A DNA stretch of 9,994 nt from Alphaproteobacteria bacterium (GCA_019745755.1 JAIESS010000032.1:1-9994); one strand, 5' to 3'. Positions 1 through 6,520 are shown, counted from the first letter of the stretch. Numbers and translations are program-made. Notes: generated by a model not told the origin, from the sequence alone.

Positions 1-669
1 GCTTATGCCCGAGCGCGACGTATGGGGATTGCCCTTCAACCCATACGCAATGGTGAATCGGTGATTAATGCGCAACTTGATACAGGATACGATTCCAGCA
101 GCGGCTTTCGTGACGCCTTCTCCAAAATAATGGGAGCGGCACCTACCAAGAGTGGTCAGCATCGTATTCTTTTAAAGGCTGCGTGGCTTGATTCCCCTCT
201 TGGCCCCATGCTGGCTATTGCAGATGAGACGGCACTATATCTCCTCGAATTTGTGGGGCGACGCGGCCTTGAGAGAGAGATTGAACGCCTTCGCACACGA
301 TTGAAAGCCGCCATTATTCCAGGCGAGACATCCCCCCCCCTTATCTCTATCAAAGAAGAGCTTGCAACCTATTTCAAGGGCGCTCTCCGCACGTTTAAAA
401 CACCCCTTTTTCTCCTGGGAAGCTCCTTTCAAAAAAGTGTATGGGAGGAGCTTTTGCGTATTCCCTATGGGGAGACGCGAAGCTATTTAGATCAGGCCAA
501 GGCCATGGGCAAACCATCGTCTTGTCGCGCTGTTGCCAATGCCAACGGCGCTAACCAAATCGCCATCGTTATCCCCTGCCACCGTATTATTACAAGCAGC
601 GGGCAACTTGGTGGCTACGGTGGCGGCGTTCCACGAAAAAAGTGGCTCATTGAGCATGAGAAAAAATGA
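1..669 (+). CDS. ada: Ada-type AraC HTH / O6-methylguanine-DNA methyltransferase fusion, 5' end cut by window
   Basis: This protein repairs alkylated DNA by moving the methyl group from O6-methylguanine to its own cysteine, and Ada-type fusions also activate transcription. The frame is open from base 1, so the true start lies left of the window; an internal ATG at 22 sits inside the HTH domain and is not the start. The first ~50 codons match the end of an AraC-type HTH (AYARARRMG, then DTGYDSSSGFRDAF). The methyltransferase part follows: an N-terminal lobe beginning near AWLDSPLG, the DNA-binding stretch SSCRAVANANGANQIA, the active-site motif IPCHR (Cys codon at 577-579) and a GGYGGG loop. 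Whether the zinc-binding N-terminal domain that repairs phosphotriesters is present cannot be seen. A run of nine C at 332-340 lies within the coding sequence. The stop is followed by a possible weak terminator. Confidence 0.92.
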   Translation, partial: AYARARRMGIALQPIRNGESVINAQLDTGYDSSSGFRDAFSKIMGAAPTKSGQHRILLKAAWLDSPLGPMLAIADETALYLLEFVGRRGLEREIERLRTRLKAAIIPGETSPPLISIKEELATYFKGALRTFKTPLFLLGSSFQKSVWEELLRIPYGETRSYLDQAKAMGKPSSCRAVANANGANQIAIVIPCHRIITSSGQLGGYGGGVPRKKWLIEHEKK

Positions 670-696
670 AAATAGAGATGATTTGTGAAAAGTTGT

Positions 697-716
697 GGAA
701 AGCTGTTCCGTTTTTT
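697..716 (+). terminator. Possible weak intrinsic terminator after the ada-like gene
   Basis: GGAA (697-700) can pair with TTCC (706-709) around a 5-base loop, with two possible outer G-U pairs, and six T follow at 711-716. It sits 28 bases after the ada stop. The stem is short, so termination efficiency is uncertain. Confidence 0.4.
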
Positions 717-1139
717 CAGATTCTCTGGCCCTATCTTCTGTACACACCTCGTGCCCCTGCGGGGCCCACCTTAATGGCCCTTTGCCCCTTGACACTCTGG
801 TTCCTAATGATTATTGGCCCACCCCTAACGGTCCTCCCTTATGGTTTTTGAGGCTCCACCATACCATGAAATACCGTCATTCAACCTCGACGTGCGGCAT
901 CGGAGGGATGGCGTACATCTGCATCTTCTAGGGAGGGTTCTAATGCCATGGACCCCACTTATACAAAGTCACTGACCACCTAAGAATAGAATACCATTGG
1001 AATAATTGATAAAAGGTTAGGAAAATTCACTCGCACACAAAAATCATTTCATTTTTAATGAAAAACAATAAAAAATAATCGACTAACGATTCTACTCTGA
1101 TATTCTAGATTCAGAAAAACCCTTTAGGCATTAAGTGTC
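717..1139. other. Long intergenic region; GC-rich block, possible structured RNA
   Basis: I see no convincing protein gene here. Open frames in this stretch (for example 666-851 and 695-931 on +, and 487-795 on -) lack recognisable domains and good ribosome sites. Positions ~728-960 are clearly richer in G and C than the flanks and hold several possible helices: GCCCC/GGGGC around TGC (753-765), TATGGT/ACCATA (840-845 with 858-863), CCTCCC/GGGAGG (833-838 with 931-936). There is also an imperfect direct repeat of GGTTC(C)TAATG near 799 and 937. This would fit a structured RNA, but I cannot match it to SRP RNA, tmRNA, RNase P RNA or 6S RNA. Positions ~965-1139 are AT-rich and probably carry the promoter of the next gene. 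Confidence 0.35.
1047..1063. repeat. Short AT-rich palindrome upstream of the DUF2975-HTH unit
   Basis: TTTCATT (1047-1053) and AATGAAA (1057-1063) form a perfect 7-base inverted repeat with a 3-base centre, about 77 bases upstream of the DUF2975 start. Cro/C1-type regulators bind such dyads, and the small HTH gene of this unit could use it as an operator. That link is inference, and AT-rich palindromes of this size also arise by chance. Confidence 0.25.
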
Positions 1140-1715
1140 ATGACTCCTATTCAAAAAGTAAGTCGCCTTCTTTTAACTCTCTTCAATATCTTAATCGTTG
1201 GTCTTCCTCTCCTTACAGTGACGCGTTGGTTTTTTATCGAGACAAAAATAACAGACGTTAGCCCCTTTCTTAATTTTTTTGGACTCTTTGAACAAGTTAT
1301 CCAAACTCCCGAAGGCTTTGTCAACGTAAGTACTGTACCTTGGTCAGCTCTTACTAAGTTTATTGGTTTTAGCTCAGATATTATGGCTCTCTTGCCTTTA
1401 ATTTTTGGCCTTTTTGTGTTGAAAGCTCTCTTTCGAAATTATCAAAAAGGGGAGATTTTTAGCACAACCAATGCACGGCATTATCGCATTTTAGGAGCAT
1501 TATTTTTCTTGGATGCACTCCTCATAAAAATGTTGAGTAATACACTCATTATTCTTGCTGTGACACTTAACAATGCGCCTGGACATCGCTGCCTCAATAT
1601 CCAGTTTGGCACACCCAATATGGAGATGCTCTTTTGTGGTATCCTCGTAATGGTGATATCCTGGGTCATGCTAGAAGCAAGCAAGCTCCACGATGACCAA
1701 AAATTCATCATATAG
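1140..1715 (+). CDS. DUF2975 family membrane protein
   Basis: This is a 191-residue inner-membrane protein with four hydrophobic segments, at about residues 9-31, 79-98, 116-141 and 161-180. It fits the DUF2975 family by length, the four-segment layout, the motif FRNYQKGEIFSTTNARHY (residues 98-115) between segments 2 and 3, and the ending EASKLHDDQKF. The function of the family is unknown. Genes of this family commonly sit directly upstream of a small Cro/C1-type HTH gene, which is the case here: the next start lies 13 bases after this stop, so the two are probably one transcript and one functional unit. The ATG at 1140 has only a weak ribosome site (AGG at 1127-1129), but no better in-frame start is present and it places the first helix normally. 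Confidence 0.85.
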   Translation: MTPIQKVSRLLLTLFNILIVGLPLLTVTRWFFIETKITDVSPFLNFFGLFEQVIQTPEGFVNVSTVPWSALTKFIGFSSDIMALLPLIFGLFVLKALFRNYQKGEIFSTTNARHYRILGALFFLDALLIKMLSNTLIILAVTLNNAPGHRCLNIQFGTPNMEMLFCGILVMVISWVMLEASKLHDDQKFII

Positions 1716-1728
1716 TGAGGGGGCGACC

Positions 1729-1941
1729 ATGGGAATTATCGTGAATCTTGACGTCATGTTAGCCAAACGAAAGATGAAGCTTCAAGATTTAGCCGAAGCC
1801 GTAGGCATTACTGCACAGAATTTATCTATCTTAAAAACGGGAAAGGCGAAAGCCATTCGCTTTTCAACGCTGGAGAATATTTGCGACCATTTAGGATGTC
1901 AACCGGGTGATATTTTAGAGTTTCAAAAGAATTATCATTGA
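1729..1941 (+). CDS. Small Cro/C1-type HTH transcriptional regulator (DUF2975 partner)
   Basis: This 70-residue protein is essentially a single Cro/C1-type (XRE) helix-turn-helix. Residues ~17-45 (KLQDLAEAVGITAQNLSILK onward) carry the two DNA-binding helices, and the end (ICDHLGCQPGDILEF) matches the YozG-like small regulators that accompany DUF2975 proteins. The frame also offers an ATG at 1693 inside the preceding gene, adding 12 residues. I prefer ATG 1729 because GAGGGGG lies just upstream (1718-1724) at normal spacing and the family begins with a short basic N-terminus like this one. It probably regulates its own operon. Its DNA target is unknown; the palindrome at 1047-1063 is a candidate. 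Confidence 0.88.
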   Translation: MGIIVNLDVMLAKRKMKLQDLAEAVGITAQNLSILKTGKAKAIRFSTLENICDHLGCQPGDILEFQKNYH

Positions 1942-1962
1942 TCTGCCTTACATGCTCAATCA

Positions 1963-1988
1963 CCCCCCTCACGACACAAAAGGGGGGG
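1963..1988. terminator. G/C-run hairpin between convergent genes
   Basis: CCCCCCT (1963-1969) can pair with AGGGGGG (1981-1987) around an 11-base loop, in the gap between the rightward HTH gene (stop 1941) and the leftward YiiX-like gene (stop 2016). Its position suits a transcript end for either strand. Neither strand has a T-run right after the stem, so it is not a classical intrinsic terminator. Confidence 0.4.
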
Positions 1989-2015
1989 ATACTCTACTGT
2001 AAGAAAAATCTATTC

Positions 2016-2834
2016 TTAAAAAAGGACGCAACAATTATCGTAAAGATGCTCTTCTGTTAATTTTACGACCTTGATAGGATCGAACATCCCCCCATAAAGT
2101 CCTGCAAAATGGGGCTGTGAAATAGGATCCCCAAAATGGCGAGGTACAAAATTTTCAGATACGTTGGCATCACTACGCATTTTAAGTGCAAGAGTCATTT
2201 CTCCTACAAGCTCACTACAGAACATGGATGTATTATCCTCTACAAGATTATCTTCTTGAAGCGATTTTAGAAGGCGCCATATGTCCTTTTCATAGGGTTT
2301 TCCGAGATTTTTTAAAACATAGTCTTTTACGTTGGTAGAATCTGGTTTATTCTGCTGAAAGCGAAACTTACGCGTGGCTACGTTACCATTGTAGGCGCTT
2401 ACCTGTTCATCCCATGGATGGATTTGAACCTGGGGTTTAATGCCTTTAAGAATATCCGAGGGATTACCTGTAGACTCAAAAATATACTTCGTTTGATGAG
2501 CTTTGCTCTTTAAAATAACACCAATATGAGACCATTTAGAGGCAGTTAACCGGCAAATACCGTTACCAAAAATATCATGACTTTTAAAGAGCCCAATACC
2601 CCAAAATTGTAGGTCATCTACATCATCAATAAGGCTTTTCTCCAGCCGTAAAAAGTGGGAATTAGATCGTGCAATAGCAGGAGAGTCATGATGATGCGCA
2701 ACGAGTAAACTTCGCTCATTTGTTCCAGACGAGTTTTTTGTCGAATCAAGATCATCATGATCCATGGCATCTAAACTTGTTCCCAAGGAAATATATAGTG
2801 TAATCATTGAAAGAAAAACTGAACATAATTGCAT
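2016..2834 (-). CDS. Exported YiiX/YebB-like permuted papain-fold (NlpC/P60-type) protein with C-terminal CaaX-like box
   Basis: The 272-residue product starts with a hydrophobic signal sequence (residues ~1-23, likely cut near LDA/MDH), then a low-complexity polar linker with HHH (to ~60). The domain follows: WSHIGVIL with His103, FES with Glu120, GKPYEKDIWRLL (178-189) and MFCSELVGEM with Cys206. His before Cys is the order of circularly permuted NlpC/P60 proteins (YiiX/YebB, poxvirus G6R), which act as thiol hydrolases or acyltransferases; the substrate here is unknown. The last five residues are CCVLF, and CVLF reads as a eukaryotic CaaX prenylation signal. The start is well supported by AGGAGA just upstream. 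A promoter is visible at 2875-2904, so it can be transcribed apart from the upstream 138-residue gene. I infer a secreted, possibly host-acting protein. The fold is fairly sure, the role is not. Confidence 0.78.
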   Translation of the reverse strand: MQLCSVFLSMITLYISLGTSLDAMDHDDLDSTKNSSGTNERSLLVAHHHDSPAIARSNSHFLRLEKSLIDDVDDLQFWGIGLFKSHDIFGNGICRLTASKWSHIGVILKSKAHQTKYIFESTGNPSDILKGIKPQVQIHPWDEQVSAYNGNVATRKFRFQQNKPDSTNVKDYVLKNLGKPYEKDIWRLLKSLQEDNLVEDNTSMFCSELVGEMTLALKMRSDANVSENFVPRHFGDPISQPHFAGLYGGMFDPIKVVKLTEEHLYDNCCVLF

Positions 2835-2874
2835 AGTGTTCTCCTGTTTTTAATTAAAGCAACACTATTATTAA

Positions 2875-2904
2875 ACTATAGATATATTAATAAATTATTA
2901 ACAA
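2875..2904 (-). promoter_or_regulatory. Sigma70-type promoter for the YiiX-like gene
   Basis: On the minus strand, TTGTTA (2899-2904) and TATAGT (2875-2880) are separated by 18 bases. They match the -35 and -10 consensus at 4 of 6 and 5 of 6 positions. The pair lies in an AT-rich gap about 40 bases upstream of the start at 2834, leaving a short leader that contains the AGGAGA ribosome site. Confidence 0.5.
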
Positions 2905-2915
2905 TTGATATAAAT

Positions 2916-3332
2916 TTATTTTGTTTGCTGATTATCGCGTCTTTTTAGTGGCAAGTATTTTAAATCTGTATAATCTTCCCTCTTAGGATCCGTGGGACTG
3001 ATATCATCAAAATTCATATTGACGCTAAAAAGAGTAATGTTTGATAGTACTGTCAAAATTTCTAGCTTCTCATGGGTAATAAAATACTCATAAGAAAGAT
3101 ATTCTGATGTTTGTTGGGGGTGTTGTTTTGCAAAAATAAGAAGGTCATTATTTGTTGCAGTTTTTTTTAAATTAAAAAACTGTGAAGCCTGTTGGCTTGC
3201 CCGTTTTTCTCCGAGATCTCCTAAGTCATAAGGATCACAGCAATACCCCATAGTACTAATAATAATACCAAGGATTAATGGGGGCATTAAAGCACTTAAA
3301 ATACGAACAGTCATGGACAAGAACATCTTCAT
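2916..3332 (-). CDS. Small exported or membrane-anchored protein of unknown function (138 aa)
   Basis: I do not recognise this protein. Residues ~8-28 are strongly hydrophobic (ILSALMPPLILGIIISTMG) after a short N-terminus with Lys2 and Arg10, so it is either exported or held by one N-terminal anchor. Two adjacent cysteines follow (31-32), but the residues before them do not make a lipobox. The rest is polar and probably helical in the middle, ending in the charged KRRDNQQTK. No catalytic motif is visible. It lies just upstream of the YiiX-like gene on the same strand (81-base gap), so the two may work together, although that gene has its own promoter. The start at 3332 is bounded by an in-frame stop upstream and has only a weak ribosome site; ATG at 3326 is an alternative. 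The upstream AAGGAG serves an out-of-frame ATG. Confidence 0.6.
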   Translation of the reverse strand: MKMFLSMTVRILSALMPPLILGIIISTMGYCCDPYDLGDLGEKRASQQASQFFNLKKTATNNDLLIFAKQHPQQTSEYLSYEYFITHEKLEILTVLSNITLFSVNMNFDDISPTDPKREDYTDLKYLPLKRRDNQQTK

Positions 3333-3365
3333 TTTCTTGAATAATAAACAATATCATCACTCCTT

Positions 3366-3394
3366 ATTGTTCAGCTCCAAGAAAGAAAGGTCAA
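3366..3394 (-). promoter_or_regulatory. Candidate promoter for the 138-residue gene
   Basis: On the minus strand, TTGACC (3389-3394, 5 of 6 matches) is followed after 17 bases by AACAAT (3366-3371, 4 of 6). It lies in the divergent region shared with the ABC exporter gene and would give a leader of about 25-30 bases before the start at 3332. Confidence 0.35.
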
Positions 3395-3517
3395 GGACCA
3401 ATTAAACCTCATCACCCCACATCAACCATTATAAATCACCAAGAAAATTTGAAATCTTAGGACTTTGTTTACAGTTATGTATTAAACTCGTTTTAGTCAT
3501 TAGATGAAAGACATGCT

Positions 3518-5299
3518 ATGAACCATGACCCCCTACAATCAGGTGGATTTACATTAAACCTCAAGGGGTTTTTTCAACTTTGGCCTTATCTCTGGCCGAA
3601 AGGGCTATGGTCGGCACGATTAAGGCTTATTTTTGCGCTCATTACACTTCTTGTTGGAAAAGTCGTTGTGATTTTAACACCTCTGATCTTCAAAGAGCTC
3701 GTCAATAGCCTCAAGGGCGGCAATGTTTTCATTATAGCGCCCATGGGGTTAATCTGTGCCTATACAGCAACACGCCTTATTTCAGGCCTTATGAACGAGT
3801 TTCGCGATGCGATCTTTGCTAAGGTATCCGAGCGCGCCATGCGGGAAGCCGGCGTTAATGTTTTTCGTCATCTTCATAATCTTAGCCTCGGTTTTCATAT
3901 CGAACGCAAAATGGGCGCGCTTAATCACATTGTGCAAAAGGGTGTGAAGGCCATTGAAGAATTTATGCAGTTCTCAACCTTCTCCCTTCTTCCCACCCTC
4001 ATCGAGGTTCTCTTTGTCATTGGTATATTTTCTATGCTTTATGGAGGCGTCATTGCCTTTATCTGTGCATTGATGCTTATTATGTATGTTTTTTCAACCT
4101 TGCGTATTACAGAGTGGCGTATTAATTACATCAAAACCATGAATGCCATGGACGCGGAGGCGAATACCAAGGCTATTGATAGTCTTATTAATTATGAAAC
4201 CGTGAAATATTTTAATAATGAGGACCATGAAGCACGGCGCTATGATAAGGCTCTTGCGTCCTATGAAAAGGCAGCCGTTCAAAGCAAGCTCTCTCTTTCC
4301 GTGCTTAATACTGCACAAAATGTTGTCACTAGCGCAGGTTTGTTTAGTATTTTACTTATTGTCATGAACCGTATGGAGACGCAGCATTTTACCGTAGGCG
4401 ACTTTGTTGCCATTAATGCGTATTTGCTCCAGATTTTTAATCCGTTATTTATGGTGGGCTTTGCGTACCGACAAGTCCGTCTCGCTCTTACGCATATGGA
4501 GCAAATGTTTAATTTGTTAGATGTGGAAATGGATGTCCAAGATGCACCGTATGCCAAGGATATTGCACTTAAAAATGGTGAAGTTACGTTTACCAATGTG
4601 AAATTCCATTACCAAAGTGTTCGCCCTATTTTAAAGGGGATTTCCTTCCATCTTCCCCCTAAACAAACCCTTGCCATTGTGGGGCTTAGCGGTTCTGGAA
4701 AATCCACCATTGCCAAGCTACTTTATCGTTTTTATGATGTATCCGGTGGATCTATTCAAATTGATGGTCAAGATATTCGGTCCCTCACCCAAAAAAGCTT
4801 GCGTAAAGTCATTGGTATTGTGCCACAGGATACGGTTTTGTTTAACGATACCATTGCCTATAACATCGGATATGGGCGGCCCGATGCATCGATGAAGGAA
4901 ATTATTGAAGTGGCTAAACGTGCCCAAATTCATGATTTTATTGAAAGCCTTCCGGATAAATATAATTCCTTTGTGGGGGAGAGGGGCCTTAAATTATCAG
5001 GGGGAGAAAAGCAACGTGTCTCCATCGCGCGAGCACTTCTTAAAAATCCTCAGATATTTGTGTTTGATGAAGCAACCTCGTCCCTTGATACTCATACAGA
5101 GCAAGAAATTCAAAAACAACTCGAAAGCCTTGCCAAAAATCATACAAGCATTATTATTGCCCATCGCCTTTCCACCATTGTGCGTGCCCATAAAATTATT
5201 GTTCTTAAGGACGGTCATATTGTTGAAGAAGGCACCCACAATGAGCTCCTCGCTCTTAATGGGCGCTATGCTGAACTTTGGGCAAAGCAGTCGTCCTAG
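3518..5299 (+). CDS. Atm1-type ABC exporter (fused permease and ATPase)
   Basis: This 593-residue half-transporter has its membrane domain fused to its ATPase and would act as a homodimer in the inner membrane. Residues ~35-320 form the six-helix domain. The stretch NAMDAEANTKAIDSLINYET followed by VKYFNNEDHEA is characteristic of the Atm1/ABCB7 family, whose members export glutathione-based or sulfur-containing compounds and link to iron-sulfur and heavy-metal homeostasis. The ATPase domain is complete: Walker A GLSGSGKST (389-397, Lys395), signature LSGGE (493-497), Walker B FVFDEA (Asp517, Glu518) and H-loop His549. All catalytic residues are present, so it should be active. The start ATG 3518 follows GAAAG at usable spacing. 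It diverges from the 138-residue gene and stops 6 bases from the end of the convergent secreted-protein gene. The exact cargo cannot be read from sequence. Confidence 0.93.
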   Translation: MNHDPLQSGGFTLNLKGFFQLWPYLWPKGLWSARLRLIFALITLLVGKVVVILTPLIFKELVNSLKGGNVFIIAPMGLICAYTATRLISGLMNEFRDAIFAKVSERAMREAGVNVFRHLHNLSLGFHIERKMGALNHIVQKGVKAIEEFMQFSTFSLLPTLIEVLFVIGIFSMLYGGVIAFICALMLIMYVFSTLRITEWRINYIKTMNAMDAEANTKAIDSLINYETVKYFNNEDHEARRYDKALASYEKAAVQSKLSLSVLNTAQNVVTSAGLFSILLIVMNRMETQHFTVGDFVAINAYLLQIFNPLFMVGFAYRQVRLALTHMEQMFNLLDVEMDVQDAPYAKDIALKNGEVTFTNVKFHYQSVRPILKGISFHLPPKQTLAIVGLSGSGKSTIAKLLYRFYDVSGGSIQIDGQDIRSLTQKSLRKVIGIVPQDTVLFNDTIAYNIGYGRPDASMKEIIEVAKRAQIHDFIESLPDKYNSFVGERGLKLSGGEKQRVSIARALLKNPQIFVFDEATSSLDTHTEQEIQKQLESLAKNHTSIIIAHRLSTIVRAHKIIVLKDGHIVEEGTHNELLALNGRYAELWAKQSS

Positions 5300-5305
5300 G
5301 CTTAT

Positions 5306-6286
5306 TCATTCACTTGCGTCACTCTTCTTCCCTGTAATGCTCAGGGTGCTTTTGAGGGTGGGTATTTCTGAGCGATGAACCTGTCCTCGATGAAGAAGAT
5401 AATGAATAACATCTTCTTTTTCTTCATCAGTTAACACTTTTTGTTTCTGAGTTTCTAGCCACTGTATCATGCTTCCTGTTAAAAGGGTTTGTGACGATGC
5501 TGTGTTAATAATATCTTTTTCCCCCTCCTCATGAGACCCAGGAACAACATAGCTTTTAGAGCGACATTTTTGAACACACGGAATAATACTGAATGTTTTC
5601 GGATAAATATCCTCATAGGCTAATTGCAATATATCTTCTGGCAACCCGCTTCCAGAAAAATTATAAAGAGATGCAGGGGAATAATTGGGCTGTGTAAGGG
5701 TAATGCCTTCTTGGAATTTTTTTTTGGCGCGTTTAACAAGACCTGTGAGACGAATAGGCACATTTTCTTCATACTGATTGAAGTCGAGATCAAGGCGAAG
5801 AGCCTCAATAATATTATAACTCGCAGGATCCTCTTGAAGACTAAGATACGAATAACAATAATCAACAAAACTTTTATTTCCCTTGACATCAGTCTGTTCA
5901 AATAAACACGTATCCTTAATTGTTCGCCATGCTTTTGTATCCGTGTAGAGAACATAAATTCGGAAAAGGTTGTGTTCTTGAATTATGGGAACACTATCGC
6001 TGATGGGGACACGCCCATTGTTTTCTGCGTCTATCTCCATTGTGCCGAGAGGAAATATTTTTTGACCAGCCTCCATAAAAAAACATAGATTTGATGCATT
6101 ATCTTCACACCATTGGCGCATTGCAGGAGATTTGATGGTGGCGGATAATCGAAAGGTATCCTCTGGTTCGACTACAGCTGTATCAGCGGCGTGAAGATTC
6201 AATGGCATCACAATCAAAAGAATCACTGCTGCCTTAAGGTAAAAATGCCTTGTTATAAAAGTCCAAAAAGAGAATTTCATGCGCAT
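5306..6286 (-). CDS. Secreted protein of unknown function with six cysteines (326 aa)
   Basis: I cannot assign this to a family. It begins with a good Sec signal peptide: Lys/Arg in the first 18 residues, a hydrophobic core AAVILLIVMPL and a cleavage site LHA/AD after residue 33. The mature part has six cysteines (60, 68, 127, 144, 237, 241), an even number that fits up to three disulfides in an oxidising compartment; the spacings C-x7-C (60/68) and CVQKC (237-241) suggest local pairs. There is no transmembrane segment after the signal and no visible catalytic motif. The start is ATG 6286 because AGAGGAAG lies just upstream; ATG 6280 is possible but poorly spaced. The 3' end nearly abuts the Atm1-like gene (6 bases), so the two transcripts probably overlap. 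A function linked to that transporter is not implied. Confidence 0.72.
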   Translation of the reverse strand: MRMKFSFWTFITRHFYLKAAVILLIVMPLNLHAADTAVVEPEDTFRLSATIKSPAMRQWCEDNASNLCFFMEAGQKIFPLGTMEIDAENNGRVPISDSVPIIQEHNLFRIYVLYTDTKAWRTIKDTCLFEQTDVKGNKSFVDYCYSYLSLQEDPASYNIIEALRLDLDFNQYEENVPIRLTGLVKRAKKKFQEGITLTQPNYSPASLYNFSGSGLPEDILQLAYEDIYPKTFSIIPCVQKCRSKSYVVPGSHEEGEKDIINTASSQTLLTGSMIQWLETQKQKVLTDEEKEDVIHYLLHRGQVHRSEIPTLKSTLSITGKKSDASE

Positions 6287-6323
6287 ATTCTTCCTCTGAA
6301 AAAGAAAATTGAGTTGGTACCAT

Positions 6324-6354
6324 TTTATAACTCAAAAACTTAATATTCTGTTAA
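6324..6354 (-). promoter_or_regulatory. Candidate promoter for the six-cysteine secreted protein
   Basis: On the minus strand, TTAACA (6349-6354) and TATAAA (6324-6329) each match the consensus at 5 of 6 positions. The 19-base spacing is longer than ideal. It lies about 40 bases upstream of the start at 6286. Confidence 0.35.
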
Positions 6355-6382
6355 TTCTATCGAGTATTTTTCGATACTTCAT

Positions 6383-6402
6383 CCCTAAGACCACTCTTAG
6401 GG
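6383..6402. repeat. Perfect 8-bp hairpin CCCTAAGA/TCTTAGGG
   Basis: CCCTAAGA (6383-6390) and TCTTAGGG (6395-6402) form a perfect 8-base inverted repeat with loop CCAC. No T-run follows on either strand, so it is not an ordinary intrinsic terminator. It lies between the divergent secreted-protein gene and the tRNA, where it could be an operator or a transcript-end structure. The G-run continues into a motif also seen near 1982. Confidence 0.4.
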
Positions 6403-6473
6403 GGGATCAATTACTGTAGCAATATTATGTTTCCCAAAACCATGTGTACTCTTATCGCAAGCAATAAAAAATC

Positions 6474-6502
6474 TTGCTTTTTCCCCATGCTTTGGATAGA
6501 GT
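6474..6502 (+). promoter_or_regulatory. Candidate promoter for tRNA-Arg and the cca-fmt cluster
   Basis: TTGCTT (6474-6479) and TAGAGT (6497-6502) are separated by 17 bases and lie just ahead of the tRNA at 6521. The -10 matches only 4 of 6 positions, but the spacing and placement are ideal for a tRNA promoter. Since no other clear promoter precedes cca, this one may also drive it. Confidence 0.4.
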
Positions 6503-6520
6503 GTGCTCAACGATCGATGT

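Noticed and set aside
487..795. Leftward open frame across the end of the ada-like gene
   Set aside because: It is antisense to the conserved active-site region of the methyltransferase and has no family features of its own.
666..931. Two overlapping rightward open frames (666-851 and 695-931) just after the ada-like gene
   Set aside because: Neither has a recognisable domain or a good ribosome site. The sequence is proline- and leucine-rich in a way expected from a GC-rich non-coding block, and the frames overlap each other.
3300..3332. Lipoprotein signal in the 138-residue protein (Cys31-Cys32 after the hydrophobic segment)
   Set aside because: The residues before Cys31 are T-M-G-Y; a lipobox needs a small residue at -1 and usually Leu at -3.
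3240..3350. Overlapping small frame starting at an ATG after AAGGAG near 3360, out of frame with the 138-residue gene
   Set aside because: It gives only about 35 codons with no features, and the proposed promoter at 3366-3394 would start transcription at about that ribosome site. It may be chance.
2899..3517. Mobile-element remnant, suggested by the AT-rich gaps around the small orphans
   Set aside because: I found no terminal inverted repeats, target-site duplication or transposase fragment. AT-rich gaps of this kind are ordinary promoter regions.
5330..5346. CCCTG/CAGGG hairpin as terminator of the ABC exporter gene
   Set aside because: The stem is only 5 bases with a 7-base loop, no real T-run follows, and it lies within the coding end of the convergent secreted-protein gene.
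4905..5378. 157-codon rightward frame inside the ABC exporter gene
   Set aside because: It overlaps the conserved ATPase domain in another frame and reads as a low-information shadow.
6457..6480. AAGCAA/TTGCTT hairpin followed by T's, a possible rightward terminator
   Set aside because: No rightward gene lies just upstream (the nearest ends at 5299 and meets a convergent gene), the loop is long and the stem short. The TTGCTT is better explained as the -35 box of the tRNA promoter.
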